Positions 7,976-16,402 of a DNA stretch of 64,000 nucleotides are shown here, piece by piece. The notes under the pieces were generated by a model. That model was not told the origin of the DNA, made no database searches, and saw only the letters and a program-made list of their open reading frames with translations. Each line of letters opens with the position of its first letter. Positions within the stretch are counted from its first letter, which is position 1. The DNA lies in NCBI RefSeq assembly GCF_003331055.1, contig NZ_PUQD01000011.1, positions 1-64,000 on the forward strand, given 5' to 3'. The position numbers and the translations under genes were made by a program. Source of the stretch: Pseudomonas sp. AFG_SD02_1510_Pfu_092 (lineage in GTDB: Bacteria; Pseudomonadota; Gammaproteobacteria; Pseudomonadales; Pseudomonadaceae).

Positions 7976-9094
7976 ATGCCTTACCAATCGAGTGAACTGC
8001 TGTTCAGCCACTTCCGCGACAACAACATCGACCTGAGCAACATTGACGCACAACTGCAACTGGTAGCACCGCACAGCCCCAACCTGCCGCTGTACCGCGA
8101 CATGATGCTGACCGTTCTGCGCATGGCCCATGACGACAGCGACCGCTGGAACGCGAAGATCACCCTGCAGGCCCTGCGTGAACTGGACCATTCGTTCCGC
8201 ACCCTGGAGCGTTACCGCGGGCGGCGCAAGGTGACCGTGTTCGGCTCGGCGCGCACCCCGCTGGAACACCCGATGTACGCACTGGCGCGCGAGCTTGGCG
8301 CAACCCTGGCGCGCTCCGACCTGATGGTCATCACCGGTGCCGGCGGTGGCATCATGGCCGCAGCCCACGAAGGCGCCGGCAGCGACCACAGCCTGGGTTT
8401 CAATATCACCCTGCCCTTCGAACAGCACGCCAACCCCACGGTGGACGGCACCGACAAGCTGCTGCCCTTCCACTTCTTCTTCATTCGCAAGCTGTTCTTC
8501 GTCAAGGAAGCGGATGCACTGGTGCTGTGCCCGGGTGGCTTCGGCACCCTGGATGAAGCGCTCGAGGTGCTGACGTTGATCCAGACCGGCAAGAGCCCGC
8601 TGGTGCCGGTGGTATTACTGGACTCGCCAGGCGGCAGCTTCTGGCGCGACTGCCTGGACTTCATCAGCCGCCAGCTGGAGGAAAACCGCTATATCCTGCC
8701 CAGCGATCTGAAGCTGCTGCGCCTGGTGTACAGCGCCGACGAGGCAGTCGAGGAGATCAACCAGTTCTACAGCAACTACCACTCCAGCCGCTGGCTGAAG
8801 AGCCAGTTCGTGATCCGCATGCACCATCCGCTGAGCGAGGCGGCGCTGTATGACATCCAGGAAGGCTTCGCCGACTTGCGCCTGAGTGGCAAGTATCACC
8901 AGCAGCCTGACAGCAGTGCCGAGCACGAAGTAGGCAATTTCAGCCACCTGACCCGTTTGTCGTTTGCCTTCAATGGCCGGGACCAGGGCCGGCTGCGCGA
9001 GCTGGTGGATTTCATCAACCTCCCGGAAAACTGGGCAAAGCCACAGCCCATGCATACCACGCAGCGGGCCAGGGAAGCGTTGAAAGCCAACTGA
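7976..9094 (+). CDS. LOG-family Rossmann-fold protein (TIGR00730-type)
   Basis: A 372-residue protein with the LOG/YgdH signature motifs 'GAGGGIMAAAHEGA' and 'PGGFGTLDE'. Characterised relatives are nucleotide 5'-monophosphate phosphoribohydrolases. It is longer than plant-type LOG proteins (about 180-220 residues), with extra N- and C-terminal regions, so nucleosidase activity here is an inference. AAGGAGA precedes the ATG ('MPYQSSELLFSHF'). Confidence 0.88.
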   Translation: MPYQSSELLFSHFRDNNIDLSNIDAQLQLVAPHSPNLPLYRDMMLTVLRMAHDDSDRWNAKITLQALRELDHSFRTLERYRGRRKVTVFGSARTPLEHPMYALARELGATLARSDLMVITGAGGGIMAAAHEGAGSDHSLGFNITLPFEQHANPTVDGTDKLLPFHFFFIRKLFFVKEADALVLCPGGFGTLDEALEVLTLIQTGKSPLVPVVLLDSPGGSFWRDCLDFISRQLEENRYILPSDLKLLRLVYSADEAVEEINQFYSNYHSSRWLKSQFVIRMHHPLSEAALYDIQEGFADLRLSGKYHQQPDSSAEHEVGNFSHLTRLSFAFNGRDQGRLRELVDFINLPENWAKPQPMHTTQRAREALKAN

Positions 9095-9103
9095 GTGGTT
9101 ACC

Positions 9104-9132
9104 TGGCCTGGCGATAAAGCCGGGCCAGGCAG
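9104..9132. terminator. Hairpin between LOG-family gene and recX
   Basis: GCCTGGC and the complementary GGCCAGGC arms form a stem between the convergent LOG-family and recX genes. It could serve as a shared, U-poor terminator. Confidence 0.4.
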
Positions 9133-9141
9133 CACAGTTTG

Positions 9142-9612
9142 TCAGTAATCGTCGATATCACGCCCGCTTAGCAGGCGGCCGATCATGTCCATCGGGAAAC
9201 CCCGGTAAGCGAGAAAGCGGGTCTGCTGGGCACGGCTGCGGGGGTCATGCGGGCGTTGACCAGCAAATTTACGCTGCCATACATCCCGCATGCGCTCGCC
9301 CCAGTCCACCTCGCTTTCGCGCAACGCCTGCTCGATATCAGCACGCGCCAAGCCACGCTGGCCCAATTCTTCACGAATACGCGCAGGGCCATAACCAGAA
9401 CTGGAACGGTAACGGATGAAGCTTTCGAGGTAGCGGGCCTCGCTAAGCAGCCCTTCTTCGGCGAGCCGGTCGAGCTCGGGCTCGATCAACTCGTCCGAAG
9501 CGCCGCGCTGACGCAACTTTCGCGTCAGCTCGACACGACCGTGCTCACGTCGCGCAAGCAGGTCCATGGCTGTCCGCCGAATGGCGACGGGGGTGTCGAG
9601 TACGGCGGACAT
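9142..9612 (-). CDS. recX: Recombination regulator RecX
   Basis: A 156-residue, highly charged helical protein with RecX repeats ('[19 protein letters not shown]', '[18 protein letters not shown]'). RecX caps RecA filaments and inhibits recombinase and coprotease activity. It begins 20 bases after the recA stop on the same strand, the standard recA-recX operon, so it should be expressed at low level by read-through from the SOS-regulated recA promoter. Confidence 0.96.
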   Translation of the reverse strand: MSAVLDTPVAIRRTAMDLLARREHGRVELTRKLRQRGASDELIEPELDRLAEEGLLSEARYLESFIRYRSSSGYGPARIREELGQRGLARADIEQALRESEVDWGERMRDVWQRKFAGQRPHDPRSRAQQTRFLAYRGFPMDMIGRLLSGRDIDDY

Positions 9613-9631
9613 GTTCGGCTATCTATCGCAC

Positions 9632-10699
9632 TCAATAACCGGCGTCAGCGTCGGCCATGTCATCGGCATCAGCTTCGGCAGCAGCAGCCTTGGCAGCAGC
9701 GGCAACAGCACCAGAGGTCAGCAGCTTCTCGCGGATCTGCTTCTCGATCTCGGCGCCGATGGCCGGGTTTTCCGCCAGGTACTTGGCAGCGTTGGCTTTA
9801 CCTTGGCCGATCTTGTTGCCCTGGTAGGCATACCAGGCGCCAGACTTCTCGACCAGACCCTGGGAAACACCCAGGTCAATGATCTCGCCGTTACGGTAGA
9901 TGCCCTTGCCGTAGAGGATCTGGAACTCGGCCTGGCGGAACGGCGGCGAGACCTTGTTCTTGACGATCTTGACGCGGGTTTCGCTACCGACCACCTCGTC
10001 GCCTTCCTTGACCGCGCCGGTACGGCGGATGTCCAGACGCACCGAGGCGTAGAACTTCAGGGCGTTACCACCGGTGGTGGTTTCCGGGCTGCCGAACATC
10101 ACGCCGATCTTCATCCGGATCTGGTTGATGAAGATGACCAGGCAGTTGGCGTTCTTGATGTTACCGGTGATCTTGCGCAGCGCCTGGGACATCAGGCGAG
10201 CCTGCAGACCCACGTGCATGTCACCCATCTCGCCTTCGATCTCGGCCTTCGGTACCAGGGCGGCCACGGAGTCGACGATGATCACGTCAACAGCGTTGGA
10301 GCGCACCAGCATGTCGGTGATTTCCAGCGCCTGTTCGCCGGTGTCCGGCTGGGAAACCAGCAGGTCGTCGACGTTGACGCCCAGTTTGCCGGCGTATTCA
10401 GGATCGAGTGCGTGTTCGGCGTCGACGAAGGCGCAGGTGGCACCGTTTTTCTGGGCTTCAGCGATGACCGACAGGGTCAGCGTGGTCTTGCCCGACGATT
10501 CCGGGCCGTAGATCTCGACGATACGGCCTTTAGGCAGGCCGCCGATGCCCAGCGCGATGTCCAGGCCCAGCGAGCCGGTGGAGATGGCAGGGATAGCCTG
10601 GCGCTCGTGGTCGCCCATGCGCATGACCGCGCCTTTGCCGAATTGGCGTTCGATCTGACCCAGGGCCGCAGCCAAGGCGCGCTTCTTGTTGTCGTCCAT
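9632..10699 (-). CDS. recA: Recombinase RecA
   Basis: The 355-residue recombinase and SOS coprotease. Walker A '[12 protein letters not shown]' is near residue 70, the L2-region '[14 protein letters not shown]' is intact, and the Asp/Ala-rich C-terminus ends '[12 protein letters not shown]'. The start '[15 protein letters not shown]' at 10699 follows GAGGATTTCA. A LexA box lies about 45-60 bases upstream. Activated RecA would also trigger cleavage of the LexA-like tailocin repressor encoded 14 kb away. Confidence 0.99.
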   Translation of the reverse strand: MDDNKKRALAAALGQIERQFGKGAVMRMGDHERQAIPAISTGSLGLDIALGIGGLPKGRIVEIYGPESSGKTTLTLSVIAEAQKNGATCAFVDAEHALDPEYAGKLGVNVDDLLVSQPDTGEQALEITDMLVRSNAVDVIIVDSVAALVPKAEIEGEMGDMHVGLQARLMSQALRKITGNIKNANCLVIFINQIRMKIGVMFGSPETTTGGNALKFYASVRLDIRRTGAVKEGDEVVGSETRVKIVKNKVSPPFRQAEFQILYGKGIYRNGEIIDLGVSQGLVEKSGAWYAYQGNKIGQGKANAAKYLAENPAIGAEIEKQIREKLLTSGAVAAAAKAAAAEADADDMADADAGY

Positions 10700-10742
10700 T
10701 GAAATCCTCACGTGTTCGACTTGGCCCTGACGGCCGGAATAC

Positions 10743-10758
10743 CTGTATAAGTAGCCAG
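10743..10758 (-). promoter_or_regulatory. LexA (SOS) box of recA
   Basis: CTGTATAAGTAGCCAG has the CTG-N10-CAG form of the gamma-proteobacterial SOS box. It is placed 44-59 bases upstream of the recA ATG, where LexA would block the promoter. Confidence 0.85.
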
Positions 10759-10802
10759 TATTATTCCACAGGCGAACGCTCACGCAAACCCCTGTCGTCG
10801 AT

Positions 10803-11285
10803 TTACTCGGCACCAAGCTGTAACAAGCCGTCTAACGCGGCGATCACCGTCTGTCGCCGCACCGCCTCGCGGTCGCCGTCGAACTGGCGGCGCTCGCTGG
10901 ATACGTGGCTGCCGTCAGCCCAGGCCAGCCACACGGTACCCACCGGTTTGGCCGGCGAACCGCCGTCCGGCCCGGCCACACCACTGACGGCTACGGCAAA
11001 GCGCGCACCGCTGGCTGCCTGGGCACCGCGTGCCATGGCTTCGACCACTTCCTGGCTGACTGCGCCAACCTCGGCGAACAGTGCCGCAGGCACATTCAAC
11101 TGGCGGGTTTTCTGGGCATTGGAGTAGGTTACGTAGCCAGCCTCGAACCAGGCCGAGCTGCCGGGCACGCGGGTGATGGCTTCGGCGATGCCACCGCCGG
11201 TGCAGGATTCGGCGGTGGTGACCTGCGCGTTGAAGCGGCGCAGGTGTTCGCCGAGGCGGGTGGAAAGGACGGTGATTGGGTCCAT
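10803..11285 (-). CDS. pncC: CinA C-terminal domain protein / nicotinamide-nucleotide amidohydrolase
   Basis: A 160-residue protein corresponding to the C-terminal CinA domain, which in related enzymes deamidates NMN in the pyridine nucleotide cycle. The family motif '[16 protein letters not shown]' holds the catalytic Ser, and 'GVAGPDGG' is conserved further on. The ATG at 11285 ('[15 protein letters not shown]') follows AAGGAAC. It lies upstream of recA on the same strand. With mutS it forms the boundary genes that flank Pseudomonas tailocin loci. Confidence 0.93.
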   Translation of the reverse strand: MDPITVLSTRLGEHLRRFNAQVTTAESCTGGGIAEAITRVPGSSAWFEAGYVTYSNAQKTRQLNVPAALFAEVGAVSQEVVEAMARGAQAASGARFAVAVSGVAGPDGGSPAKPVGTVWLAWADGSHVSSERRQFDGDREAVRRQTVIAALDGLLQLGAE

Positions 11286-11390
11286 GTCAATGTTCCTTGA
11301 TGGGGTTCCTGGATAGGAGTGCAAACACCGTAGCATTTCTGCCGCTTTCGAGGGCAAGCCGCACACGCGCCAGGCGCCTCGAGACAGGCA

Positions 11391-11873
11391 TCAAAGCCCA
11401 CCACGCACCTCCCGCACATAAGCCTGACAAGCCCGCAACGCAATCAACCCCCGGTCCCCTTCATCGGTGATGGCGATAATTCGTCGAGCATGCGCCGGCT
11501 CAAGTCCGGCGCGTACGGTTGCATGACCCACGCCGCCGGCGCTGGAGGCGGCAGACACTGAGCCGGGGAGGTTGTCGCGCTCGACCAGGACTGACAGCCG
11601 CAGATCGGCAGTAGCAAGGCGATCACGCAGCCGAGCCTGAGCCTGCTGAACATCGGCGAGTTCCTTGAAATGACGAGTTTCACTTTCTTCCAGGCGTCGT
11701 TCCAGAGTCTGACGCCGCTCACGTTCGGCGCGCAGCCGGGAAGCCTCGGCGTCCGCCTGGGCTTGCGCCTGTTGCGCCAGCTGCCGGCCATAGCGCCAAC
11801 CCTGTACCTGCCAGGCCAGCGCCACCAAAAGGACAAGCAAGCACCCGCCCAGCCCCAGTCGCCATCGGTTCAA
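11391..11873 (-). CDS. Tailocin i-spanin (Rz-like)
   Basis: About 160 residues: one N-terminal membrane anchor ('LGGCLLVLLVALAWQV') and a long charged periplasmic coiled coil rich in Arg, Glu and Gln. This is the Rz inner-membrane spanin layout. Together with Rz1 it fuses the inner and outer membranes during lysis. The start is unclear: TTG at 11873, overlapping the lysozyme stop and 7 bases after GAGG, or GTG at 11876. Rz1 is nested within it in another frame. Confidence 0.85.
   Translation of the reverse strand: MNRWRLGLGGCLLVLLVALAWQVQGWRYGRQLAQQAQAQADAEASRLRAERERRQTLERRLEESETRHFKELADVQQAQARLRDRLATADLRLSVLVERDNLPGSVSAASSAGGVGHATVRAGLEPAHARRIIAITDEGDRGLIALRACQAYVREVRGGL
11444..11653 (-). 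CDS. Nested o-spanin lipoprotein (Rz1-like)
   Basis: This 69-residue frame lies wholly inside the Rz gene in another reading frame. It starts 'MFSRLRLGCVIALLLPICGC', a lipoprotein signal with lipidation probable at the Cys of ICG-C. It continues with the Pro-rich 'PPPAPAAW' segment typical of Rz1. AAGGAA precedes the ATG by 7 bases. Embedded Rz1 genes are a hallmark of phage lysis cassettes. Confidence 0.85.
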   Translation of the reverse strand: MFSRLRLGCVIALLLPICGCQSWSSATTSPAQCLPPPAPAAWVMQPYAPDLSRRMLDELSPSPMKGTGG

Positions 11874-12418
11874 CACAACACCTCGCGTGCCCGCGCCCAA
11901 AGCTCGAGACGCTCATCCAGCCCATTGAGCCCACCATTGACATGGCGCGTGATGCGGTTGAACTCGCCTCGGTCCGCCAGGGCATTGAGCCCACGCGAAT
12001 GCCAGAACCACGCGGCCGATTCACAGGCCCAGCGTGGTTGTTCGAGCAGTTGCGGTTGCGCCAGCAAGCGCTGATCACCGAACAACGCGCGGCTGCAGGC
12101 CAGGTAATTGTTGCGCCCGGTAACCTGGATCAGGCCGCGCCCGCAATAGCGCTGGCCATCGCCATCGGCCTGGGGGGTATTACCCAGGCGCAGGGCCAGC
12201 CTGCCGGTGTCGTAGCGGGCCAGATAGTGGTCGTTGCCCAGCTCCTTCAGATAACGGAACTGGCCTGATTCATGACCGACCTGGGCGATGAACGCCGCCA
12301 CGCGCTTGGCGTTGTCAATTTCCCAACGTGGCAGGCTGGCGTTCAGTGCAGAAAGAAAAACGCCCGCTACAGGGCGGGCGTTCGGCAAAATGTATAGCAG
12401 TTGGGTTTCAGTGAGCAT
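11870..12418 (-). CDS. Tailocin endolysin, glycoside hydrolase family 19
   Basis: A 182-residue GH19 (chitinase-type) muramidase with 'AAFIAQVGHESGQFRYLKEL' carrying the catalytic Glu and 'YCGRGLIQVTGRNNY' of the substrate cleft. It has no signal peptide, so it depends on the holin for release into the periplasm. This matches the R-pyocin lytic enzyme. The ATG at 12418 follows AAAGGAG by 8 bases; the GTG at 12427 is too close to it. A terminator-like hairpin is encoded in codons 10-22. Confidence 0.95.
   Translation of the reverse strand: MLTETQLLYILPNARPVAGVFLSALNASLPRWEIDNAKRVAAFIAQVGHESGQFRYLKELGNDHYLARYDTGRLALRLGNTPQADGDGQRYCGRGLIQVTGRNNYLACSRALFGDQRLLAQPQLLEQPRWACESAAWFWHSRGLNALADRGEFNRITRHVNGGLNGLDERLELWARAREVLC
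12356..12382 (-). terminator. Intrinsic-terminator-like hairpin inside the endolysin gene
   Basis: Read on the minus strand, AACGCCCGC, a 6-base loop and GCGGGCGTT form a perfect 9-bp stem followed directly by TTTTTCTTTC. It lies within the coding sequence for NARPVAGVFLS. Its form is that of a full rho-independent terminator, but it falls in an open frame about 35 bases after the start codon. Confidence 0.7.
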
Positions 12419-12442
12419 GTCTGGCACTCCTTTGTATCGCCC

Positions 12443-13480
12443 TCAAGCCTTTATTGCGGCCTGGCGGCGGGGCGCGGCGCCCTTGGCCTTCAGCTTCTTG
12501 CCTGACCTGCCGCCATTACCTTGCACGGTGGTGCGCCAGCCCGAACTGGTGAACACCTGCTCGACCGCGTCGATCAAGTACTGGCCGTCGAGGCCATCGA
12601 CAAAACCCTGCAAGTCGATGCTGCGCTCGGCGAACAGGTCGGTACGCCCAGGCAAGTCCAGGCGCACATGCGCGGTATCACGGTTGAAGCTGGCCAGGCG
12701 GGCCCTGGCGGCCTGTTCGGCAGCAGCACGGTTGGGGTAGAGATGACGGTCGGTATGCACCGGCCGTTGCCCCTCGGCCACCTCGTCGTTGACCAGTTCG
12801 ATGGTGTTCGCCTCGCCACTGGCTACGTCGAGATGACGGGTGCGCACAGCCTTGCGCGCGGCCTTGTCATCGAGGCGAAAGTGCCATTGGCTGACATCGC
12901 CGCGGGCAATGCCGACCACGCCCAGCGCTTTGCCGCTGGCGCTCTGCCCGCTCTGGCGCGGCAGTACCAGCAACTGGCCATTGGCGAGCTTGGCAGTGCT
13001 GTCGAACTGGCGCGCCAGGCGGGTGAGGAAGTTGAGGTCCGATTCGTTGACCTGGTCCACCCGCGGCACCTGCGTCAATACCGGGCAGATGGCCTGCCAG
13101 CCATTGCGTGCACCGATTTCGGCGACAATGCGCTGCAAAGGCACGGCCTCCCAGCTGCCGCTGCGGATGGTCCGGCCACTGCCGCGTAGATCGCTGGCCT
13201 TCCCGCGGATCACCAAGGTGTCGGGTGGGCCGAGCAACTCGACTTCATCGACGGTGTAACGCCCCAGCCGGGTCAGCGGCTGGCCGGCGTAACCCAGATG
13301 CACCTCGACCTGGGCGCCACGCGCCGGCACGGCCACGGTGCCGTCGCGAGCATCGATGCGCAGCTCGAAGTCATCCGATTCCATGCCCGGTTTATCGGTG
13401 GTACGCAACAACAACAGGCGATCATTGATCAGTGCCGTGATGTCCTTGCCATCTGCCTGGATGCGAAATTGTGGCTGCAT
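12443..13480 (-). CDS. Tailocin baseplate hub protein (P2 gpD-like)
   Basis: A 345-residue P2 gpD/Mu gp44-type protein. In P2-like tails gpD forms the central hub linking tail tube and spike. It begins 'MQPQFRIQADGKDITALIND', a standard N-terminus for this family, and ends in a basic tail. It lies 4 bases after gene X, in the R-pyocin order U-X-D-lysozyme. Confidence 0.92.
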   Translation of the reverse strand: MQPQFRIQADGKDITALINDRLLLLRTTDKPGMESDDFELRIDARDGTVAVPARGAQVEVHLGYAGQPLTRLGRYTVDEVELLGPPDTLVIRGKASDLRGSGRTIRSGSWEAVPLQRIVAEIGARNGWQAICPVLTQVPRVDQVNESDLNFLTRLARQFDSTAKLANGQLLVLPRQSGQSASGKALGVVGIARGDVSQWHFRLDDKAARKAVRTRHLDVASGEANTIELVNDEVAEGQRPVHTDRHLYPNRAAAEQAARARLASFNRDTAHVRLDLPGRTDLFAERSIDLQGFVDGLDGQYLIDAVEQVFTSSGWRTTVQGNGGRSGKKLKAKGAAPRRQAAIKA

Positions 13481-13484
13481 GGCA

Positions 13485-13691
13485 TCAGCCCCACAGGTGC
13501 ACGGCGTCGGCCGATGCCAGCGCCAGCACCGGCAAACGGAGCGTTACGCCGCTGCGCAATGGCTGAGGCTCATCGGCCAACCCCTGGTTGGCTTGCAACA
13601 CCGCTTCCACGCTGCCATCGAGGTGCCCGTAATAATGCTGGCAGAGGGTGTCGAGCAGGTCGCCCTCAGACGTTTTGCAGGTCTTGTCCAT
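13485..13691 (-). CDS. Tail protein X (LysM-like)
   Basis: A 68-residue P2 gpX-like protein with the short LysM-type pattern 'EGDLLDTLCQHYYG' and 'LRSGVTLRLP'. It is a small baseplate or tail-terminus component in contractile tails. The ATG at 13691 ('MDKTCKTSEGD') lies 26 bases inside the 3' end of gene U. That overlap suggests translational coupling. Confidence 0.9.
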   Translation of the reverse strand: MDKTCKTSEGDLLDTLCQHYYGHLDGSVEAVLQANQGLADEPQPLRSGVTLRLPVLALASADAVHLWG

Positions 13692-14511
13692 AACTGACGA
13701 ACTCCAGTGAGAAACCTTGTTTGCGCGCAATGCCGCCGGCCAGCAAGGCGCCCTGCTCTTCTTCGATGCGGGTCAGGCACCAGGTGCCAAGCACTTCGCC
13801 ATAACCGGTGGTCAGCGACAGTGGCAGTAGCTGGCGGCCGATGCCACGCAGGGCCTGCAACTGGCCCAATCCGCCCTTGAAACCCGGGAAAATTGCGCCA
13901 CGGATAGTGATGGTCTCCTCCCCCAGCCCCACCGCCTGCTGGGCATTCTCGCGGCTCAAACGCTCCTGCCCGGCCCAGCGAAAACGCGTTTGCCGACGCA
14001 GTTGATCGAAGGCAGCAGTGTCGAGGTTGAAGTAATACGGCGCTGTGTCGGCCTTCAGCGGTTGCAGTACCAGCAGGTGCGGGAACGGCGTGATCGCTTG
14101 CGCCGCAGGCGTGGCGTCAGGCGCAAGGCCAAGGGTCGACAACACACTGCCGGCGGCCGAACGCACATCGCCCAGCACACGCCGTACCGCCGCTCCGGCC
14201 TTGCCCAGCTGTTCGCTGAAGGCCTCGACGCGGTCGCGCACCTTGCGCACCACAGCGAGGGTCTGGTCGTACTTGGCGATGACCTTGTCGACGCGCTGCC
14301 TGGCCGAATCCATGGCGCGCAGGGTGCGTTGCAGGCGCTTGCCGATCGCCGGGCCGATCCATGGCAGGGCTTCGAGCGCAACGGCCGCCTCCCTGGCATG
14401 GTCGACCGCCTGGTTCATCGGTTCGAGCATGGCGTCGGCACGCCGACGCCCTGCTTCGCCCGCCTTGACCAGTGCATGCAAGCCACCTTGCAACTGTTCC
14501 AGGTAGGTCAT
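13666..14511 (-). CDS. Phage tail protein (P2 gpU-like C-terminal domain)
   Basis: A 281-residue protein with two parts. Residues 1 to about 130 are helical and rich in Arg/Ala. The C-terminal ~130 residues carry the gpU pattern ('FPHLLVLQPL', 'GEVLGTWCLTRIEEEQGALL'). gpU proteins are tail-terminator or tail-completion factors. The N-terminal extension makes it about twice the size of P2 gpU, as in R-type pyocins. It starts 9 bases after the tape measure stop, with a GGAGAA ribosome-binding site. Confidence 0.88.
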   Translation of the reverse strand: MTYLEQLQGGLHALVKAGEAGRRRADAMLEPMNQAVDHAREAAVALEALPWIGPAIGKRLQRTLRAMDSARQRVDKVIAKYDQTLAVVRKVRDRVEAFSEQLGKAGAAVRRVLGDVRSAAGSVLSTLGLAPDATPAAQAITPFPHLLVLQPLKADTAPYYFNLDTAAFDQLRRQTRFRWAGQERLSRENAQQAVGLGEETITIRGAIFPGFKGGLGQLQALRGIGRQLLPLSLTTGYGEVLGTWCLTRIEEEQGALLAGGIARKQGFSLEFVSYGQDLQNV

Positions 14512-14520
14512 GGGTTCTCC

Positions 14521-16275
14521 TCATGGCTGTGGTTGATCGACCATCTGCACCGCGCGCGCCTGACGCATCAGGTCGTCAAGCACGCGGCGGGCGATGGCTT
14601 CCAGTTGTTGCAGGGTGGTCGGGTCATCGAAACTGTTGTTGAAAGTCACCGGCATGTTGGCGGTGAAGGTGAATTGCTGGTTGATGGCAGGCGTCGCCAT
14701 AGCCGGTGGCGCCGGTGTCGAAACGGCTGGTGCCGGTGCAGATGGGACGCTTTTTTGCAATCGCTCTGCCTGGCCGGGGATACCGCCAGCGTCTTTGCTC
14801 GCCCCTGGCGCATCGGAACCGGCGACGGATGCCACGGCCTTGCCTAACGCGCCGCCGACCCATTCACCGCCCATGCCGCCCAGATAACCACCACCCAGGC
14901 TCCCCAGCAGGCCGCCGATGGCACCGCCGATCACTGTGCCTATACCCGGCACCACCGAGCCGATCAGGGCACCGGCCGCCGCGCCACCGAGCCACCCGGC
15001 CGATGAGCCGGCCAAACTGCCACCCAGCCCGCCGACAGCCTCGCCATAGCCTTCCAGCTTCTCTGCGGGCGCGGCTTCTCCCTGGTAGATCTCGGCCACC
15101 TGCCGCGAGGTATCCAGCACTGCCGTAAGTGGGGCGCGCCTGAACAGTTTTCCGGCCAAGGGCAGCTGTTTGCCTGTGCCGATCAAAGGTAGCGAGGACG
15201 CCATCCGGGAAGCGGCTTGCGCCTCGCCCTGCAAAAACGTGCCGTTGCCTTGTGGCGTCGGCTCAGCCTCCGCCGTGATCCAGTTGAACAGCGCACCGCC
15301 GACCAGATCACCCGCAGCCTCGCCCAGTTGGCCGCCAAACCTGGCCCACTGTTCTTGCGCGGTTTCCTCCTGCTTTTGCTCTGCCTGCCGTTCTGCAGTC
15401 TGCTTGCGCGCGGCTGCTCTTTGCGCCTTGATTCGAGCCTTGCGCTGGCTTTCACCTCTGCGCTGACGCTTTCCTCTGCTTGTAGCTGTGTTCGAGCTTT
15501 TACCTGGCGTTTTACCTTTGCCTTTGAACAGCAGAGGTGCCATTGCGCCCAGCACGCGGCCGCCGATTTCGCCGACCGCTGCGCCGACGCCACGCGCCCT
15601 TTCTTCCCCGTCCTCGGCAGTGATTACCGCCTTGGCGACCTTGCCGAAGGTTTCGACACGGTTGTCCCGCCACTCCTTCGAAATACGCTCGCGTATCGCA
15701 CGCTGTCGTTCCGGCGGCAGCGTGCGATACGCGCCAGCGATAGCAACCCCGCCAGCCCCGGCGGCCACCGCCAGGCCCTTGCCGAGGTTGCCCAGGTCAT
15801 CACCGGCCTGCGCGCCGGGAGCCGGCCTGGAAGCCTGTGCGGGGGCCTGCGCAGGCGCTTGCAGCTTGCCTGGTGTAGCGCCCCCTGGCCCTTGCACGAC
15901 CGAATGCCACTGTTGAAAGACATTGACCGTCATCTGGCCCTGCAGCGGCTTGAGCTGCGCCAGCCCGGCAAGCACCCGGTCCAGCATCAGGTAATGCTGG
16001 CGTAAGCGCTCAACGGCAGCGGCCTCCGCACCTAGCCTGGCGATCGGCTCTTCGTCTTGCTGTACCTGGTCCAGCGCCAGCTGGCGTTCGACCTCGCGTA
16101 CCTTCCCGAGCGCCAACCCCAGCCGGATCACTTCGCCGATGAGCCGGCCAAGCCGGGTGCCGTCGGCCTGCCGGCGCAGGCGGTCGACGTCCCGGCGCAG
16201 CCACTCGATGGCCTGGCCCAGGGGGTTGATGACGGTGACGCCGAGCCCGAGCGAGAACACCTCTGTGTTCGCCAT
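14521..16275 (-). CDS. Tail tape measure protein
   Basis: A 584-residue protein that sets tail length. An N-terminal helical region (1 to about 150) leads to an Ala/Pro linker and a Lys/Arg/Gln-rich coiled segment near 265-320. Glycine-zipper hydrophobic stretches ('GGAAAGALIGSVVPGIGTVI') lie near 430-460, and a C-terminal domain follows. It is shorter than I recall for the PAO1 R-pyocin tape measure, so a somewhat shorter tail is expected. A perfect 16-bp inverted repeat lies within the gene. AAGGAGG precedes the ATG. Confidence 0.93.
   Translation of the reverse strand: MANTEVFSLGLGVTVINPLGQAIEWLRRDVDRLRRQADGTRLGRLIGEVIRLGLALGKVREVERQLALDQVQQDEEPIARLGAEAAAVERLRQHYLMLDRVLAGLAQLKPLQGQMTVNVFQQWHSVVQGPGGATPGKLQAPAQAPAQASRPAPGAQAGDDLGNLGKGLAVAAGAGGVAIAGAYRTLPPERQRAIRERISKEWRDNRVETFGKVAKAVITAEDGEERARGVGAAVGEIGGRVLGAMAPLLFKGKGKTPGKSSNTATSRGKRQRRGESQRKARIKAQRAAARKQTAERQAEQKQEETAQEQWARFGGQLGEAAGDLVGGALFNWITAEAEPTPQGNGTFLQGEAQAASRMASSLPLIGTGKQLPLAGKLFRRAPLTAVLDTSRQVAEIYQGEAAPAEKLEGYGEAVGGLGGSLAGSSAGWLGGAAAGALIGSVVPGIGTVIGGAIGGLLGSLGGGYLGGMGGEWVGGALGKAVASVAGSDAPGASKDAGGIPGQAERLQKSVPSAPAPAVSTPAPPAMATPAINQQFTFTANMPVTFNNSFDDPTTLQQLEAIARRVLDDLMRQARAVQMVDQPQP
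15690..15733. repeat. Perfect 16-bp inverted repeat inside the tape measure gene
   Basis: CGCGTATCGCACGCTG (15690-15705) is repeated as its exact complement at 15718-15733, around a 12-base loop. It encodes part of 'YRTLPPERQRAIRERIS'. No U-run follows on either strand. Confidence 0.9.
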
Positions 16276-16288
16276 AGGTTCCTCCTTG

Positions 16289-16402
16289 TCACGGGGCGAG
16301 CCACCAGACCATGTCGCTGTACGACATGGTCATGATCTCGCTCGCCGAAAAATTCAGCTCCTTGGCCAGCCGCCGCGCGGCGGCCTTCTGCCGCGCCGGG
16401 TC
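16289..16402 (-). CDS. Tail assembly E' extension (+1 frame; reached by frameshift from E)
   Basis: A 37-codon open frame in the +1 frame relative to E, immediately after the E stop. It reads 'DPARQKAAARRLAKELNFSA' then 'SEIMTMSYSDMVWWLAP', matching the GpE-type C-terminal extension of P2-like tail assembly chaperones. It lacks its own convincing ribosome-binding site and start. The E stop context is CTT TGA C, so a +1 slip on CTT would give a 137-residue E-E' fusion. In P2 the equivalent fusion arises by a -1 shift. Confidence 0.75.
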   Translation of the reverse strand, partial: DPARQKAAARRLAKELNFSASEIMTMSYSDMVWWLAP

